NCBI RefSeq assembly: GCF_003480915.1
Contig: NZ_QUKD01000007.1
Coordinates: forward strand, 186,001 to 250,000
DNA from: Parabacteroides sp. TM07-1AC
Lineage (GTDB): Bacteria > Bacteroidota > Bacteroidia > Bacteroidales > Tannerellaceae
Direction of reading: 5' to 3'
Length of the DNA stretch: 64,000 bases
Shown here piece by piece: positions 55,973-64,000 of the stretch; within the stretch, counting starts at the first letter, position 1; every line of letters starts with the position of its first letter. Under the pieces are notes generated by a model that saw only the letters and a list, made by a program, of their open reading frames with translations, was not told the origin of the DNA and did not search any database. The translations under genes and the position numbers were made by a program.

Positions 55973-57358
55973 TTATTTTCTTCGCAAAGCGGATATGTGC
56001 TGCTTGCTCAGATTGTTCATATCTTCCAGGATATAACGGTTGACATAGCTAAAGCTGAAACGGAAGAAATAATCGCGCAACGTTCCGGTATTGGCAGGAG
56101 AAGCCAGGCTGTGGAGGTGGTTCAAAGCGATGAAAGTATAGCCCTCACGAGGGATACGGTTGTAAAATTCGATCTTGGTGCGGTCCAGGGCAATGATATC
56201 TCCGTCACTTTCCGCGAAACCGTTCATGGCTTCCTCCCAGGTTATCTGCGTATGGTCTTTATAAACGGCCCAGCGGTATACGTCCTTGCCGTTCACCTTT
56301 TCCGGCAAGGTGTTCGAATGGTGGACCAGGATATAGTCGTTCCGCATGTCATTGTCGCTATGAATCCAAATATCCAGCACTTTATACTGGGCGGAGTTAT
56401 CGAACTTGATATATCCGTTCTTGCATATCTGCGGGGAAAAGATATTCCGCTCCACATCCGTAAAGTAAATCAGATTGCTGCCGAAAAAGTCTTTTCGGGA
56501 TACAAATTCGGAGAAGAGCTTGTTGATCTTCGTCTGGTCGGAGCAATGGACAAACTCAGGCAGTTCCTTAGGAAAGTTCTTCCTGCATATCAGGCTGAAC
56601 TCTTTCAGCAACTCGTTCGGATCGCGCTCTTTCTGAATCTCGACGAAAGACAAGATCTCATCTACCGAACGGAAGCGCCGGCTGCTATCTTCGGTCAGAC
56701 AGCGTTCCACAATCTCATCATACATCTTCAAAGACGGAAATACCTTGCTTACGGCTGCGTCATTACCGGTATTGCCAAAGGCATACCATTGCAGCACCTC
56801 TCCTATCGCGGTAATGTCGGAACAACCGGAATCACTGCTTTCAACAATAGAGACATCGGTCAATACAAACTCATGATGATCGTCCACCAGGATATTGCGC
56901 GGTCTGATCGCCCCGTGGCAGATTCCCATACTATGTAGGAAATGCACAGTATTGGTCAGAAAGCGGAACAGCTTGAGAAAGGTATCCACTGAAAGAATAT
57001 TCCTGTATTCTTCCAGCGAACATTTATACAACTTCATGACCAGGACGGGAATCTCCTCTCCGTGTATGGTCACAATATCAAAGTCGGCATACTGTACAAT
57101 GTTATTTCTTGTTTCCAAAAGAGAGAGTGTCAGATATCGAGCTTTAAGCTTATTTAACCATATAACCTTTCCCTCATCATCTCCTTTGAATAAAAAGAAT
57201 TTCAAGGCAACGTCGTTTCCATTCATTCGGGCTTTGAAGACTATGCCCGTTTCCCCCTTTCCCAAAGGCAGGGAATCTAACTGGCATTCTCCCAAAGATA
57301 ATGAAATTCTATACTTTTCAAGTTCCAGAAATTCAAAAAATAGTTGCTTATCATCCAT
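55973..57358 (-). CDS. Protein-kinase-fold protein, probable pseudokinase
   Basis: A 461-residue cytoplasmic protein. The N-lobe has a Gly-rich loop LGKGETGIVFKA (32-43) and the ATP-contact Lys in VALKFF (K53). The catalytic loop reads HGAIRPRNIL (148-157), so the usual catalytic Asp of H(R/G)D is Ala150; N155 remains, and D168 in LTDVS stands where DFG would be. Residues 245-461 are a separate region of unknown fold (DPNELLKEFSLICRKNF onward). It may bind ATP and signal without phosphotransfer. Divergent from the Wzi-like gene. Confidence 0.8.
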   Translation of the reverse strand: MDDKQLFFEFLELEKYRISLSLGECQLDSLPLGKGETGIVFKARMNGNDVALKFFLFKGDDEGKVIWLNKLKARYLTLSLLETRNNIVQYADFDIVTIHGEEIPVLVMKLYKCSLEEYRNILSVDTFLKLFRFLTNTVHFLHSMGICHGAIRPRNILVDDHHEFVLTDVSIVESSDSGCSDITAIGEVLQWYAFGNTGNDAAVSKVFPSLKMYDEIVERCLTEDSSRRFRSVDEILSFVEIQKERDPNELLKEFSLICRKNFPKELPEFVHCSDQTKINKLFSEFVSRKDFFGSNLIYFTDVERNIFSPQICKNGYIKFDNSAQYKVLDIWIHSDNDMRNDYILVHHSNTLPEKVNGKDVYRWAVYKDHTQITWEEAMNGFAESDGDIIALDRTKIEFYNRIPREGYTFIALNHLHSLASPANTGTLRDYFFRFSFSYVNRYILEDMNNLSKQHISALRRK

Positions 57359-57387
57359 ATTAAACGTTGTAAATCAAGCTGTGACAA

Positions 57388-57395
57388 CAAAGATA
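57388..57395 (-). promoter_or_regulatory. -7 box TATCTTTG for kinase-like gene
   Basis: Exact TAnnTTTG on the minus strand, 30 bases before the start codon. Confidence 0.5.
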
Positions 57396-57468
57396 CAATT
57401 ATATTTGTATTTTTATAATGCTTAAGCTTCTTTTTTAAATGCGCCTGTAGCAGCATTATAATTATCAT

Positions 57469-57476
57469 TACCTTTG
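57469..57476 (+). promoter_or_regulatory. -7 box TACCTTTG for Wzi-like gene
   Basis: Exact TAnnTTTG, 22 bases before the ATG at 57499. Confidence 0.55.
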
Positions 57477-57498
57477 TTGCGGACAAAATTTAATTAGA

Positions 57499-58986
57499 AT
57501 GAAAGCCTTACATAGCATATTAGCCGGAATAATTTTGCTCAGCATTTCAGCGCATGGTTATTCCCAAATCAACAAGACGCAAGATTCCACCATTTATAAA
57601 GTAGAGCTGTTCGGTTCTGCCGCCACCAGTTCAAACACGCCGTTCTGGATGGTTAGCAACCGGTACGGAGTTGTCCCTCTAGATGCAGGGAACGTTTTTT
57701 TAGATGCCGGAGTGTTCCACAATCAGCATTTTGGGAATAAGTTCCGCTGGGGTGCCGGACTGGACGTTATTGCTGCCGTCCCGCGCCATCGCAATGTGTT
57801 TATTCAGCAGGCTTATGCGGAAATCGGATACCGGAGTTTACTGCTTAGCGTCGGTAGCAAAGAACGCTATAATTCGTTATGGGACCGCAATCTGAGCTCT
57901 GGCGATATGGTACAATCTCCCAATGCGCGCCCTATTCCGGAAGTCAACCTGAGCATGCCGGAGTTTACCGTTGTCCCCTGGACAAAGGGTTTGCTGCAGG
58001 TCAGAGGGGATTTTGCCATGGGCAGATCGTTCGATACCGATTATCTGGAGGATTTTGCCAATGTAAAACAAACGTATGTAAAGAATGTGTTATGGCATCA
58101 TAAATCCTTTTTCCTCCGCATCAAGGATACAAGAAATGATTTCCCGTTGTCTTTCACGATGGGTGCACAACACTTCGCCCAGTGGGGAGGGACATCGACC
58201 AATCCCAAGATAGGTAAACAGCCTCAGTCTTTTAAAGACATGATACGTGTCATTTTCGGACAAAAAGGAGGAGAGGACGCCACTCTGTCGGATCAGATCA
58301 ATGTATTGGGAAGCCATTACGGTTCCTTCGATTTCAAATTAAGTTACACGACAAAAGATTGGGGAGGACATTTTTACTACCAACATTACTTCAATGACAA
58401 ATCAGGCATAGAGTTTGCCAACAAAAGCGACGGGCTATGGGGGATACAAATAGATCTGCCGGCTACTCCGTGGTTGAGCAAAATAGTCGGTGAATATCTG
58501 GTTACGATGAACCAAAGTGGTCCTATGCATTTTATCGATTTTGACCACGACAAATGGGAAGGCGGACGCGGAGGCGGAAACGATGATTATTATAACAATG
58601 GGGAATATCTGACAGGTTTCTCCTATTTCAACCGGGGAATAGGTTCACCGTTGATCCCTGCGCCTGAATATAACGAAGATGGTATTCTCGGTTTCAAGAA
58701 CAACCGGGTTAAAAGCTGGCATATAGGAGCTGAAGGTTCTATTAATGCGCTTCTCTCCTACCGTGTATTGTTCACGGCGATGAACGGTTGGGGCACCTCC
58801 TACTTACCGTTCTTGAACAAAAAGTACGGCACTTCCACTCTGATAGATATCAACTACACGCACCCGCAGTTAAAAGGCTGGTTGTTCACCGGCTCTGTCG
58901 CTGCTGATTCCGGAACGATGATAGGGAAAGGTGTCGGTTTCAGTTTGGGCGTGACTAAAACCGGCCTGCTGAAAGCCTGGAAGTAA
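57499..58986 (+). CDS. Wzi-family capsule assembly outer-membrane protein
   Basis: A 495-residue exported beta-barrel. Signal peptide 1-22 (AHGYSQ). Family segments VELFGSAATSSNTPFWMVSN, FIQQAYAEIGYRSLLLSVGSKER and LSSGDMVQSPNARPIPEV match Wzi-like proteins; the end VGFSLGVTKTGLLKAW lacks a strict terminal Phe. Wzi anchors capsular polysaccharide at the surface. Its stop is 2 bases from the convergent plsC gene. Confidence 0.85.
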   Translation: MKALHSILAGIILLSISAHGYSQINKTQDSTIYKVELFGSAATSSNTPFWMVSNRYGVVPLDAGNVFLDAGVFHNQHFGNKFRWGAGLDVIAAVPRHRNVFIQQAYAEIGYRSLLLSVGSKERYNSLWDRNLSSGDMVQSPNARPIPEVNLSMPEFTVVPWTKGLLQVRGDFAMGRSFDTDYLEDFANVKQTYVKNVLWHHKSFFLRIKDTRNDFPLSFTMGAQHFAQWGGTSTNPKIGKQPQSFKDMIRVIFGQKGGEDATLSDQINVLGSHYGSFDFKLSYTTKDWGGHFYYQHYFNDKSGIEFANKSDGLWGIQIDLPATPWLSKIVGEYLVTMNQSGPMHFIDFDHDKWEGGRGGGNDDYYNNGEYLTGFSYFNRGIGSPLIPAPEYNEDGILGFKNNRVKSWHIGAEGSINALLSYRVLFTAMNGWGTSYLPFLNKKYGTSTLIDINYTHPQLKGWLFTGSVAADSGTMIGKGVGFSLGVTKTGLLKAWK

Positions 58987-58988
58987 TT

Positions 58989-59726
58989 TCATTTATACTT
59001 ATCCCATAAAGCGGAAGCAATAATCTCCTGCGTATGATCCGCAAACTGCTGCATGCTTTTATGGGATGAATCCATATCGTTTGTCGAAATAGCCGGATGG
59101 ATCACCATTTCCATCTTATGACGGTGTACATTCAGTGAACCGATCGGCAGGACATCGAAAGGTCCGTTCAGCGTGATCGGCAGGATAGGCAAATGCTGGT
59201 CGAACGCCATCTGATAGGCCCCTTTCTTAAACCGGATCATTTTGCCGGTATACGTACGCGATCCTTCCGGAAATACGACCACCGAAGCACCGTTCTTCAG
59301 ACAACGTTCGGCTTCCTGTACACTACGGATAGCGGCTTTAGGGGTTGAGTTATCCACAAAAATAAACCCGGCAGCCCGGCAGGCAGCCCCGACAAAAGGA
59401 ATCTTTCCAATGCCTGCTTTCATAACCCATTTAATGGGAACTCCCAAAAAACCATAAATCAGAAAAATATCAAATGCTCCCTGATGGTTCGCCACGAATA
59501 CATACGATTGCTTACGGTCTATATTCTCCCGTCCCTTTACTTTCACCGGACAAAGTGCCAGATAACATGTCAGTCGCGACCAGATCATCCCCGGGTAATA
59601 AGCGAAAATCTTTTCTCCTCCCAATAGACAACCAATAATAACGGTTAAGGCTGTAACGATAGTAAGCACCACAAAGACAGGTACGAAAAACAGCCATAAA
59701 TAAACCAAGTAAAGTATTCGTAGCAT
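58989..59726 (-). CDS. plsC: 1-acyl-sn-glycerol-3-phosphate acyltransferase (PlsC-like)
   Basis: A 245-residue membrane acyltransferase making phosphatidic acid. Two N-terminal helices (1-40), H-x4-D in VANHQGAFDIF, FPEGSRTYTGKMIRFKKGAYQMA and LPILPITLNGPFDVLPIG are family motifs. The frame continues to 59993, but 59726 gives the normal N-terminus and lies just after a TATATTTG box, so upstream ATGs are outside the transcript or overlap the membrane-peptide gene. Confidence 0.9.
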   Translation of the reverse strand: MLRILYLVYLWLFFVPVFVVLTIVTALTVIIGCLLGGEKIFAYYPGMIWSRLTCYLALCPVKVKGRENIDRKQSYVFVANHQGAFDIFLIYGFLGVPIKWVMKAGIGKIPFVGAACRAAGFIFVDNSTPKAAIRSVQEAERCLKNGASVVVFPEGSRTYTGKMIRFKKGAYQMAFDQHLPILPITLNGPFDVLPIGSLNVHRHKMEMVIHPAISTNDMDSSHKSMQQFADHTQEIIASALWDKYK

Positions 59727-59746
59727 ATATAACTGTATTGATACTA

Positions 59747-59754
59747 CAAATATA
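59747..59754 (-). promoter_or_regulatory. -7 box TATATTTG for plsC
   Basis: Exact TAnnTTTG on the minus strand, 20 bases before the ATG at 59726; this decides the start. Confidence 0.55.
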
Positions 59755-59865
59755 GGAGCTAAATTCGATGGTTTCATTATTTTTATTCTAAAATATTTTT
59801 GCAATCGGGTTATTATTACTTTATTTGCGGTAGAAAAGAAAATAATTATAAAAACATCTATAACC

Positions 59866-60036
59866 ATGAACGAATTAGTTAAAAATCTTGGGGTAATCGT
59901 GCTCTTAATCGGTGTAATCATTCTTGCTGTACCGGCTATTACCGGAGGTGTAACTAACACTATCCTTATTGCAGGTTTGGCTATTATCATCATTGGTTAC
60001 ATCGGTCACATTGTTATCAACAAGAAAGTGCAGTAA
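59866..60036 (+). CDS. Small two-helix membrane protein (56 aa)
   Basis: An ATG frame of 56 codons, MNELVKNLGVIVLLIGVIIL onward, ending HIVINKKVQ. It has two predicted transmembrane helices around a GGVTN turn (about 28-32) and a basic C-terminus. It has its own downstream terminator and an upstream TTTATTTG promoter-like box, and codon use reads as coding. Similar short hydrophobic proteins are common in Bacteroidetes; function unknown. It is divergent from plsC. Confidence 0.8.
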   Translation: MNELVKNLGVIVLLIGVIILAVPAITGGVTNTILIAGLAIIIIGYIGHIVINKKVQ

Positions 60037-60060
60037 CACACAAGCTCAAAAATTAAAAAA

Positions 60061-60091
60061 GGGATCGTTTCTATTATCAAGAAACGATCCC
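60061..60091. terminator. Bidirectional terminator between small membrane protein and DUF3467 gene
   Basis: GGGATCGTTTCT (60061-60072) and AGAAACGATCCC (60080-60091) are a perfect 12-bp stem with 7-base loop, flanked by an A-run and CTTTTC. Confidence 0.9.
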
Positions 60092-60116
60092 TTTTCTTTT
60101 GGGAAGAAACTATAAA

Positions 60117-60437
60117 TCAAGCTTCTCCCTGAACACCACCCATCGGCGGCATAAAATCTTCGAAGTTAGCAGTCTTATTATTGCCACCTTTCAACTGTTC
60201 TTCATATTTTGCCAGGTTATCCTGCAAAGCAAAAAACAATCGTTTAGCATTATCCGGAGTCAGGATGACACGGCTTTTCACCTGTGCTTTCGGAGCGCCC
60301 GGAACCACGCGGATAAAGTCGAGTATAAACTCAGATGTTGAATGTGAGATAATTGCCAGATTAGCATAAGTACCTTGTGCCATCTCTTCAGACAGTTCTA
60401 CCTGTATCTCGTTAGACGTTTTTTTATCGTTCTCCAT
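60117..60437 (-). CDS. DUF3467 protein
   Basis: A 106-residue cytoplasmic protein. IQVELSEEMAQGTYANLAIISHSTSEFILDFIRVVPG and VILTPDNAKRLFFALQDNLAKYEE are the DUF3467 core. The C-terminal ~20 residues are low complexity. Function unknown. It has its own TATATTTG box at 60472-60479, 35 bases upstream. Confidence 0.88.
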   Translation of the reverse strand: MENDKKTSNEIQVELSEEMAQGTYANLAIISHSTSEFILDFIRVVPGAPKAQVKSRVILTPDNAKRLFFALQDNLAKYEEQLKGGNNKTANFEDFMPPMGGVQGEA

Positions 60438-60471
60438 TTTCTTTATGTTTTAAGTTTAACTAATTCGGGCA

Positions 60472-60479
60472 CAAATATA
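60472..60479 (-). promoter_or_regulatory. -7 box TATATTTG for DUF3467 gene
   Basis: Exact TAnnTTTG on the minus strand, after the hairpin at 60516-60547. It separates this gene from the transcription unit upstream. Confidence 0.5.
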
Positions 60480-60513
60480 CAGATATAAGAAATATCCATG
60501 AAATATATTGCAA

Positions 60514-60671
60514 ATAAAAAGGGCCACCTTCACAGGCGACCCTTTTCCAGTTGTGTTTTTAATTCTCAATTCTTTAGACCAATGTAAAAAAAATACCTTA
60601 TTGTGTTTAATATTTATTATCCTGACTTTTAGGCTAAGGTTTTTCAGTTCAAACGCACATCTGCATCATGA
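60514..60671 (-). ncRNA. Candidate small RNA of about 158 nt
   Basis: A full consensus promoter (TTTG-N20-TATCTTTG, 60709-60678) predicts a start near 60671. The transcript ends at a hairpin AAAAGGG(T/C)CGCC-type stem (60516-60547) followed by a U-rich tail on the minus strand. The longest frame from the first AUGs is only 6 codons. DUF3467 has its own promoter downstream of the hairpin, so this unit is independent. I do not recognise the RNA family. Confidence 0.5.
60516..60547 (-). terminator. Terminator of the candidate small RNA
   Basis: AAAAGGGCCACC (60517-60528 region) pairs imperfectly with GGCGACCCTTTT (60536-60547), two mismatches. On the minus strand it is followed by TTTTTATTTG. 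Confidence 0.65.
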
Positions 60672-60677
60672 ACGCAA

Positions 60678-60709
60678 CAAAGATACAAACTGTACAAAAA
60701 ACCTCCAAA
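60678..60709 (-). promoter_or_regulatory. Full Bacteroidales promoter for the candidate small RNA
   Basis: -7 TATCTTTG (60685-60678) and -33 TTTG (60709-60706) are separated by exactly 20 bases, a complete consensus match. Confidence 0.7.
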
Positions 60710-60822
60710 CACAAAGTTGCTATTAACTAATATTTCTCCGATAATTAACAAAATAAAACATCTATAAAAATAGATATAAATGGAATTACTCCAAAGTACA
60801 TTTACTTATAGACCAATATATT

Positions 60823-61686
60823 CTATTTAATTAGCAAAGTGGCAATAACCGGACAATGATCGGACGGATAAAGATGGTTGAGCGTATCGGTTAAGACACC
60901 ATTATTCAGGACCTTTATGTCACCTTTTACAAATATATAGTCAATCCATTCCCGCCTTTCCAGGGAAATTCGTCCGTAATCATGGAACGTCCATTCCGGA
61001 CCGTATTTCAAATCTGCAATCTCACGTGTATGGGTAACGTGCCGGGGATCATTTACATCTGTCAGCACTTTGATAGGGTCATCATCCGGAGTTGCATTAA
61101 AATCACCTGTCACAATAACGGGCAGCCCCTTGGATAGCTTATGGGCTTCTTTCAGAACCAGTGAAGCACCTTCATGGCGGGCCACTTTCCCCATATGGTC
61201 CAAATGGGTATTCAGGAAGAAAAACTGTTTGCCGGATTCTTTATCTTTAAAGATACCCCAGGTAGCAACACGCTCACAGGCGGCATCCCAACCTTTCTTG
61301 CCTACAGCATTCATATCTTCTGCCAACCAGAAATTACCGCTGTCCTCTAGCACAAAACGGTCTTTCTTATAGATGATCGGGGCATATTCGCCTTTTGTCT
61401 TGCCGTCTTCCCTGCCGACACCGACATAAGCATACTCGGGTAAACGGCTCAAAAGATCATTTAGCTGGTGATTCAGCACTTCCTGTGCACCGAATATATC
61501 CGTGTTATAGAACTTTACCAAATCAGCAGCCAGATCCTTCCGGTTACTCCACTGATTATCTCCGTCATCTTTTGTATCCATTCGGATATTGAACGTCATT
61601 ACCTTCAATGGTACATCCGGTTGCTTAGCCGACAGGAAACCGGCAAACAATAAAACAGAGAGAATACTCAATAAAATCTTTTTCAT
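60823..61686 (-). CDS. Secreted endonuclease/exonuclease/phosphatase-family protein
   Basis: A 287-residue exported EEP-fold enzyme. Signal peptide 1-20 (FLSAK). VMTFNIRMDT (metal Asn), DIFGAQEVLN (metal Glu), FLNTHLDHMG, VIVTGDFNATPDD and the terminal LYPSDHCPVIATL (catalytic Asp-His) are all present, so it is expected to be active. Exported members of this family in Bacteroidetes act as nucleases or phosphodiesterases; substrate unknown. Confidence 0.88.
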   Translation of the reverse strand: MKKILLSILSVLLFAGFLSAKQPDVPLKVMTFNIRMDTKDDGDNQWSNRKDLAADLVKFYNTDIFGAQEVLNHQLNDLLSRLPEYAYVGVGREDGKTKGEYAPIIYKKDRFVLEDSGNFWLAEDMNAVGKKGWDAACERVATWGIFKDKESGKQFFFLNTHLDHMGKVARHEGASLVLKEAHKLSKGLPVIVTGDFNATPDDDPIKVLTDVNDPRHVTHTREIADLKYGPEWTFHDYGRISLERREWIDYIFVKGDIKVLNNGVLTDTLNHLYPSDHCPVIATLLIK

Positions 61687-61720
61687 GATATTTATATGTT
61701 TAGTTATTATAGGCGACAGA

Positions 61721-61752
61721 CAAAAGTAAACTATCTATACTGATTAAACAAA
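61721..61752 (-). promoter_or_regulatory. Full Bacteroidales promoter for EEP-family gene
   Basis: -7 TACTTTTG (61728-61721) and -33 TTTG (61752-61749) are 20 bases apart. Predicted leader about 28 bases. Confidence 0.7.
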
Positions 61753-61764
61753 TGAACAAAAACA

Positions 61765-61799
61765 AAAAAAGGCTCCCGGAATACCGGAAACCTTTTTTT
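61765..61799 (-). terminator. rpoC: Terminator after rpoC
   Basis: AAAAAAGG...CCGG-AATA-CCGG...CCTTTTTT hairpin with an A/T-rich outer stem; U-run on the minus strand. It lies 20 bases past the rpoC stop. Confidence 0.8.
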
Positions 61800-61818
61800 A
61801 TATTATCAGACGAGCTTT

Positions 61819-63999
61819 TTACTCATCATCTTTATCCATTGTATTGAAATCAACAACATTCTTACGGTTAGCGAAGATGCGTTCGAACTCATCTTTAGCA
61901 CCGACAACCAGTTTGTCGAAGTCTCTCTGACCTGTACCTGCCGGGATCAAGTGACCGCAGATAACGTTTTCTTTCAAACCTTCCAAACGGTCTACCTTTC
62001 CATTGATAGCAGCTTCGTTCAACACCTTGGTTGTTTCCTGGAATGATGCAGCCGACATGAAGCTAGTTGTTTGCAGTGCAGCACGTGTAATACCCTGAAG
62101 GATCTGATTGGCAGTAGCAGGAACAGCATCACGAACTTCTACAAGTTTCATGTCACGACGTTTCAGCATACTGTTTTCATCTCTCAACTTACGGGCAGTT
62201 ACAATCTGACCAGCCTGTAATGTCTGAGAGTCTCCCGGATCCAAAACAACTTTCTTGCCCCAGATACGATCGTTTTCATCCATTACTTCCAGCTTATCAA
62301 CAATCTGCTGTTCCAGGAAGCGAGTATCTCCCGGATCAACCACTTCTACCTTACGCATCATCTGACGAACGATAACTTCGAAGTGCTTATCGTTGATCTT
62401 CACACCCTGCAGACGGTAAACATCCTGTACTTCGTTCACGATATATTCCTGAACAGCCGTCGGACCCTTAATTGCAAGGATATCCGAAGGAGTAGTAGCA
62501 CCGTCAGACAACGGCATACCTGCACGAATATAGTCGTTTTCCTGAACCAAAAGTTGTTTTGACAGAGGCACCATGTACTTCTTCACTTCACCCAGCTTAG
62601 AGGTTACAGTGATCTCGCGGTTACCACGTTTGATCTTACCGAAGCCAACCTCACCGTCGATTTCAGAAACGACAGCCGGGTTAGACGGGTTACGAGCTTC
62701 AAACAACTCGGTAACACGGGGAAGACCACCGGTGATATCACCTGCCTTACCAACTGCACGCGGTATCTTAACAAGAACTTCACCGGCTTTCACCGAATCA
62801 CCGTTCTCTTTAACTACGTGAGCGCCCAAAGGCAATGAATAGTTCTTCAGGTAATTTCCGTTTTCATCTACGATATGAGCAGCCGGAGCTTTTGTCTTAT
62901 CTTTAGATTCGATAATGATCTTTTCCTTCAAACCTGTAGTTTCGTCACTTTCCACTTTGTAAGTAACACCTTCCACTACACTTTCGAATTCGATCTTACC
63001 GGAAACTTCCGATACGATAACGGCATTGAACGGATCCCATTCGATGATTACGTCACCCTTACTGATCTTGTCTCCATTGTTAAAGAACAACTTAGAACCG
63101 TAAGGTATATTGTGAGTCAGCAATACGATCTTCGTATTCGGATCAACGATACGCATTTCAGCCAGACGGCTTACAACAACCTGATACTTCTTTCCGGCAG
63201 TTGCATCGTCAGCATCTACTGCACGAAGTTCGTCAATTTCCAGGATACCATCGTATTTAGATGTAATGCTGTTTTCTGTTGCAATGTTAGAAGCGATACC
63301 ACCGACGTGGAATGTACGCAGTGTCAACTGTGTACCCGGCTCACCGATAGACTGGGCAGCGATAACTCCGACAACTTCACCTTTCTGAACCATGCGGCCT
63401 GTTGCCAGGTTACGACCGTAACACTTAGCACAAACACCTTTCTTCGATTCACAGGTAAGTACTGAACGGATTTCCACACTTTCAATCGGAGAATCCTGAA
63501 TCATCTTAGCGGCATCTTCGCGAATTTCTTCACCGGCAGCTACGATCAATTCACCAGTCAACGGATGCTGAATATCATGTACTGATACACGGCCAAGGAT
63601 ACGTTCGTACAGAGAAGCAATCACTTCTTCGTTATTCTTCAATTCTGTACAAATCAGACCACGCAATGTACCACAGTCTTCTTCATTAATAATCACATCA
63701 TGCGATACGTCTACCAGACGACGAGTCAGGTAACCAGCATCGGCAGTCTTCAAAGCGGTATCGGCCAAACCTTTACGAGCACCGTGGGTAGAGATAAAGT
63801 ACTCCAACACAGACAAACCTTCTTTAAAGTTTGAAAGGATCGGGTTTTCAATAATCTGACCACCTTCAGCACCACTCTTCTGCGGTTTTGCCATCAAACC
63901 ACGCATACCAGACAGCTGACGGATCTGTTCCTTAGAACCACGGGCTCCGGAGTCCATCATCATGTATACAGAGTTGAATCCGTCGTTATCAGCAGTCAA
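61819..63999 (-). CDS. rpoC: RNA polymerase beta' subunit, C-terminal part (5' end beyond window)
   Basis: The 726 visible residues are the C-terminal half of beta'. They begin in [37 protein letters not shown] (bridge helix/trigger-loop region), followed by [17 protein letters not shown], the zinc-site cysteines CGTLRG and [13 protein letters not shown], and the trigger-loop-to-switch [21 protein letters not shown]. Insertions between 270 and 500 are of the Bacteroidetes type. The frame runs off the window end; it is not broken. Confidence 0.97.
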   Translation of the reverse strand: MTADNDGFNSVYMMMDSGARGSKEQIRQLSGMRGLMAKPQKSGAEGGQIIENPILSNFKEGLSVLEYFISTHGARKGLADTALKTADAGYLTRRLVDVSHDVIINEEDCGTLRGLICTELKNNEEVIASLYERILGRVSVHDIQHPLTGELIVAAGEEIREDAAKMIQDSPIESVEIRSVLTCESKKGVCAKCYGRNLATGRMVQKGEVVGVIAAQSIGEPGTQLTLRTFHVGGIASNIATENSITSKYDGILEIDELRAVDADDATAGKKYQVVVSRLAEMRIVDPNTKIVLLTHNIPYGSKLFFNNGDKISKGDVIIEWDPFNAVIVSEVSGKIEFESVVEGVTYKVESDETTGLKEKIIIESKDKTKAPAAHIVDENGNYLKNYSLPLGAHVVKENGDSVKAGEVLVKIPRAVGKAGDITGGLPRVTELFEARNPSNPAVVSEIDGEVGFGKIKRGNREITVTSKLGEVKKYMVPLSKQLLVQENDYIRAGMPLSDGATTPSDILAIKGPTAVQEYIVNEVQDVYRLQGVKINDKHFEVIVRQMMRKVEVVDPGDTRFLEQQIVDKLEVMDENDRIWGKKVVLDPGDSQTLQAGQIVTARKLRDENSMLKRRDMKLVEVRDAVPATANQILQGITRAALQTTSFMSAASFQETTKVLNEAAINGKVDRLEGLKENVICGHLIPAGTGQRDFDKLVVGAKDEFERIFANRKNVVDFNTMDKDDE

Positions 64000-64000
64000 C

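Noticed and set aside
59727..59993. N-terminal extension of PlsC to 59993
   Set aside because: It would lie upstream of the promoter and overlap the small membrane-protein gene on the other strand.

Overview
The window is chromosomal DNA from a member of the Bacteroidales, most likely Parabacteroides or a close relative. The genus is inference; the order is well supported. Evidence for the order is two SusC/SusD pairs, an ECF-sigma/FecR regulatory pair, many S1 sulfatases, a class II ribonucleotide reductase, a group-B-like [FeFe] hydrogenase, a DUF4469 protein, and repeated use of the Bacteroidales promoter form TTTG-N19-21-TAnnTTTG. No phage, insertion sequence, CRISPR array, rRNA or tRNA gene was seen.

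Layout. (1) 1-12231, plus strand: a polysaccharide/sugar utilisation locus running from a truncated gene through a PfkB kinase, a class II aldolase, two tandem secreted amidohydrolases, an EamA transporter, a GH36-like alpha-galactosidase lipoprotein and SusC/SusD. It ends at a bidirectional terminator. (2) 12358-23714: housekeeping and envelope genes (acyl-CoA ligase, beta-propeller lipoprotein, mtaB, LpxL-like acyltransferase, GT2, HAD, MarC, PNGase F-like lipoprotein, [FeFe] hydrogenase, FolB, bactofilin). (3) 23812-29247: a DUF4469 protein and a 1305-residue secreted repeat protein. A 23-bp palindromic tandem array separates them. Upstream lies a 264-bp segment bounded by 18-bp inverted repeats and carrying an outward-facing promoter, which looks like a phase-variable promoter caught in the OFF orientation. 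(4) 29248-40075: core genes malQ, nrdJ, dnaA, an MCE protein, an amidase and rpsF-rpsR-rplI. (5) 40137-54585, minus strand: a sulfated-glycan locus with ECF sigma, FecR, an STN-containing SusC, SusD, four serine-type sulfatases and an alkaline-phosphatase-superfamily enzyme, but no glycoside hydrolase. (6) 54965-63999: alpha/beta hydrolase, a kinase-fold protein lacking the catalytic Asp, Wzi-like protein, PlsC, a 56-residue membrane peptide, DUF3467, a possible small RNA, an EEP nuclease/phosphatase and the 3' part of rpoC.

How they fit. Locus 1 probably imports and hydrolyses a galactoside-like glycan outside the cytoplasm, then phosphorylates and cleaves a sugar inside. Locus 2 binds and desulfates a host or dietary glycan under sigma/anti-sigma control driven by the SusC STN domain. 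The strongest candidate for something undescribed is region 3, where DNA inversion could switch expression of a large surface protein.
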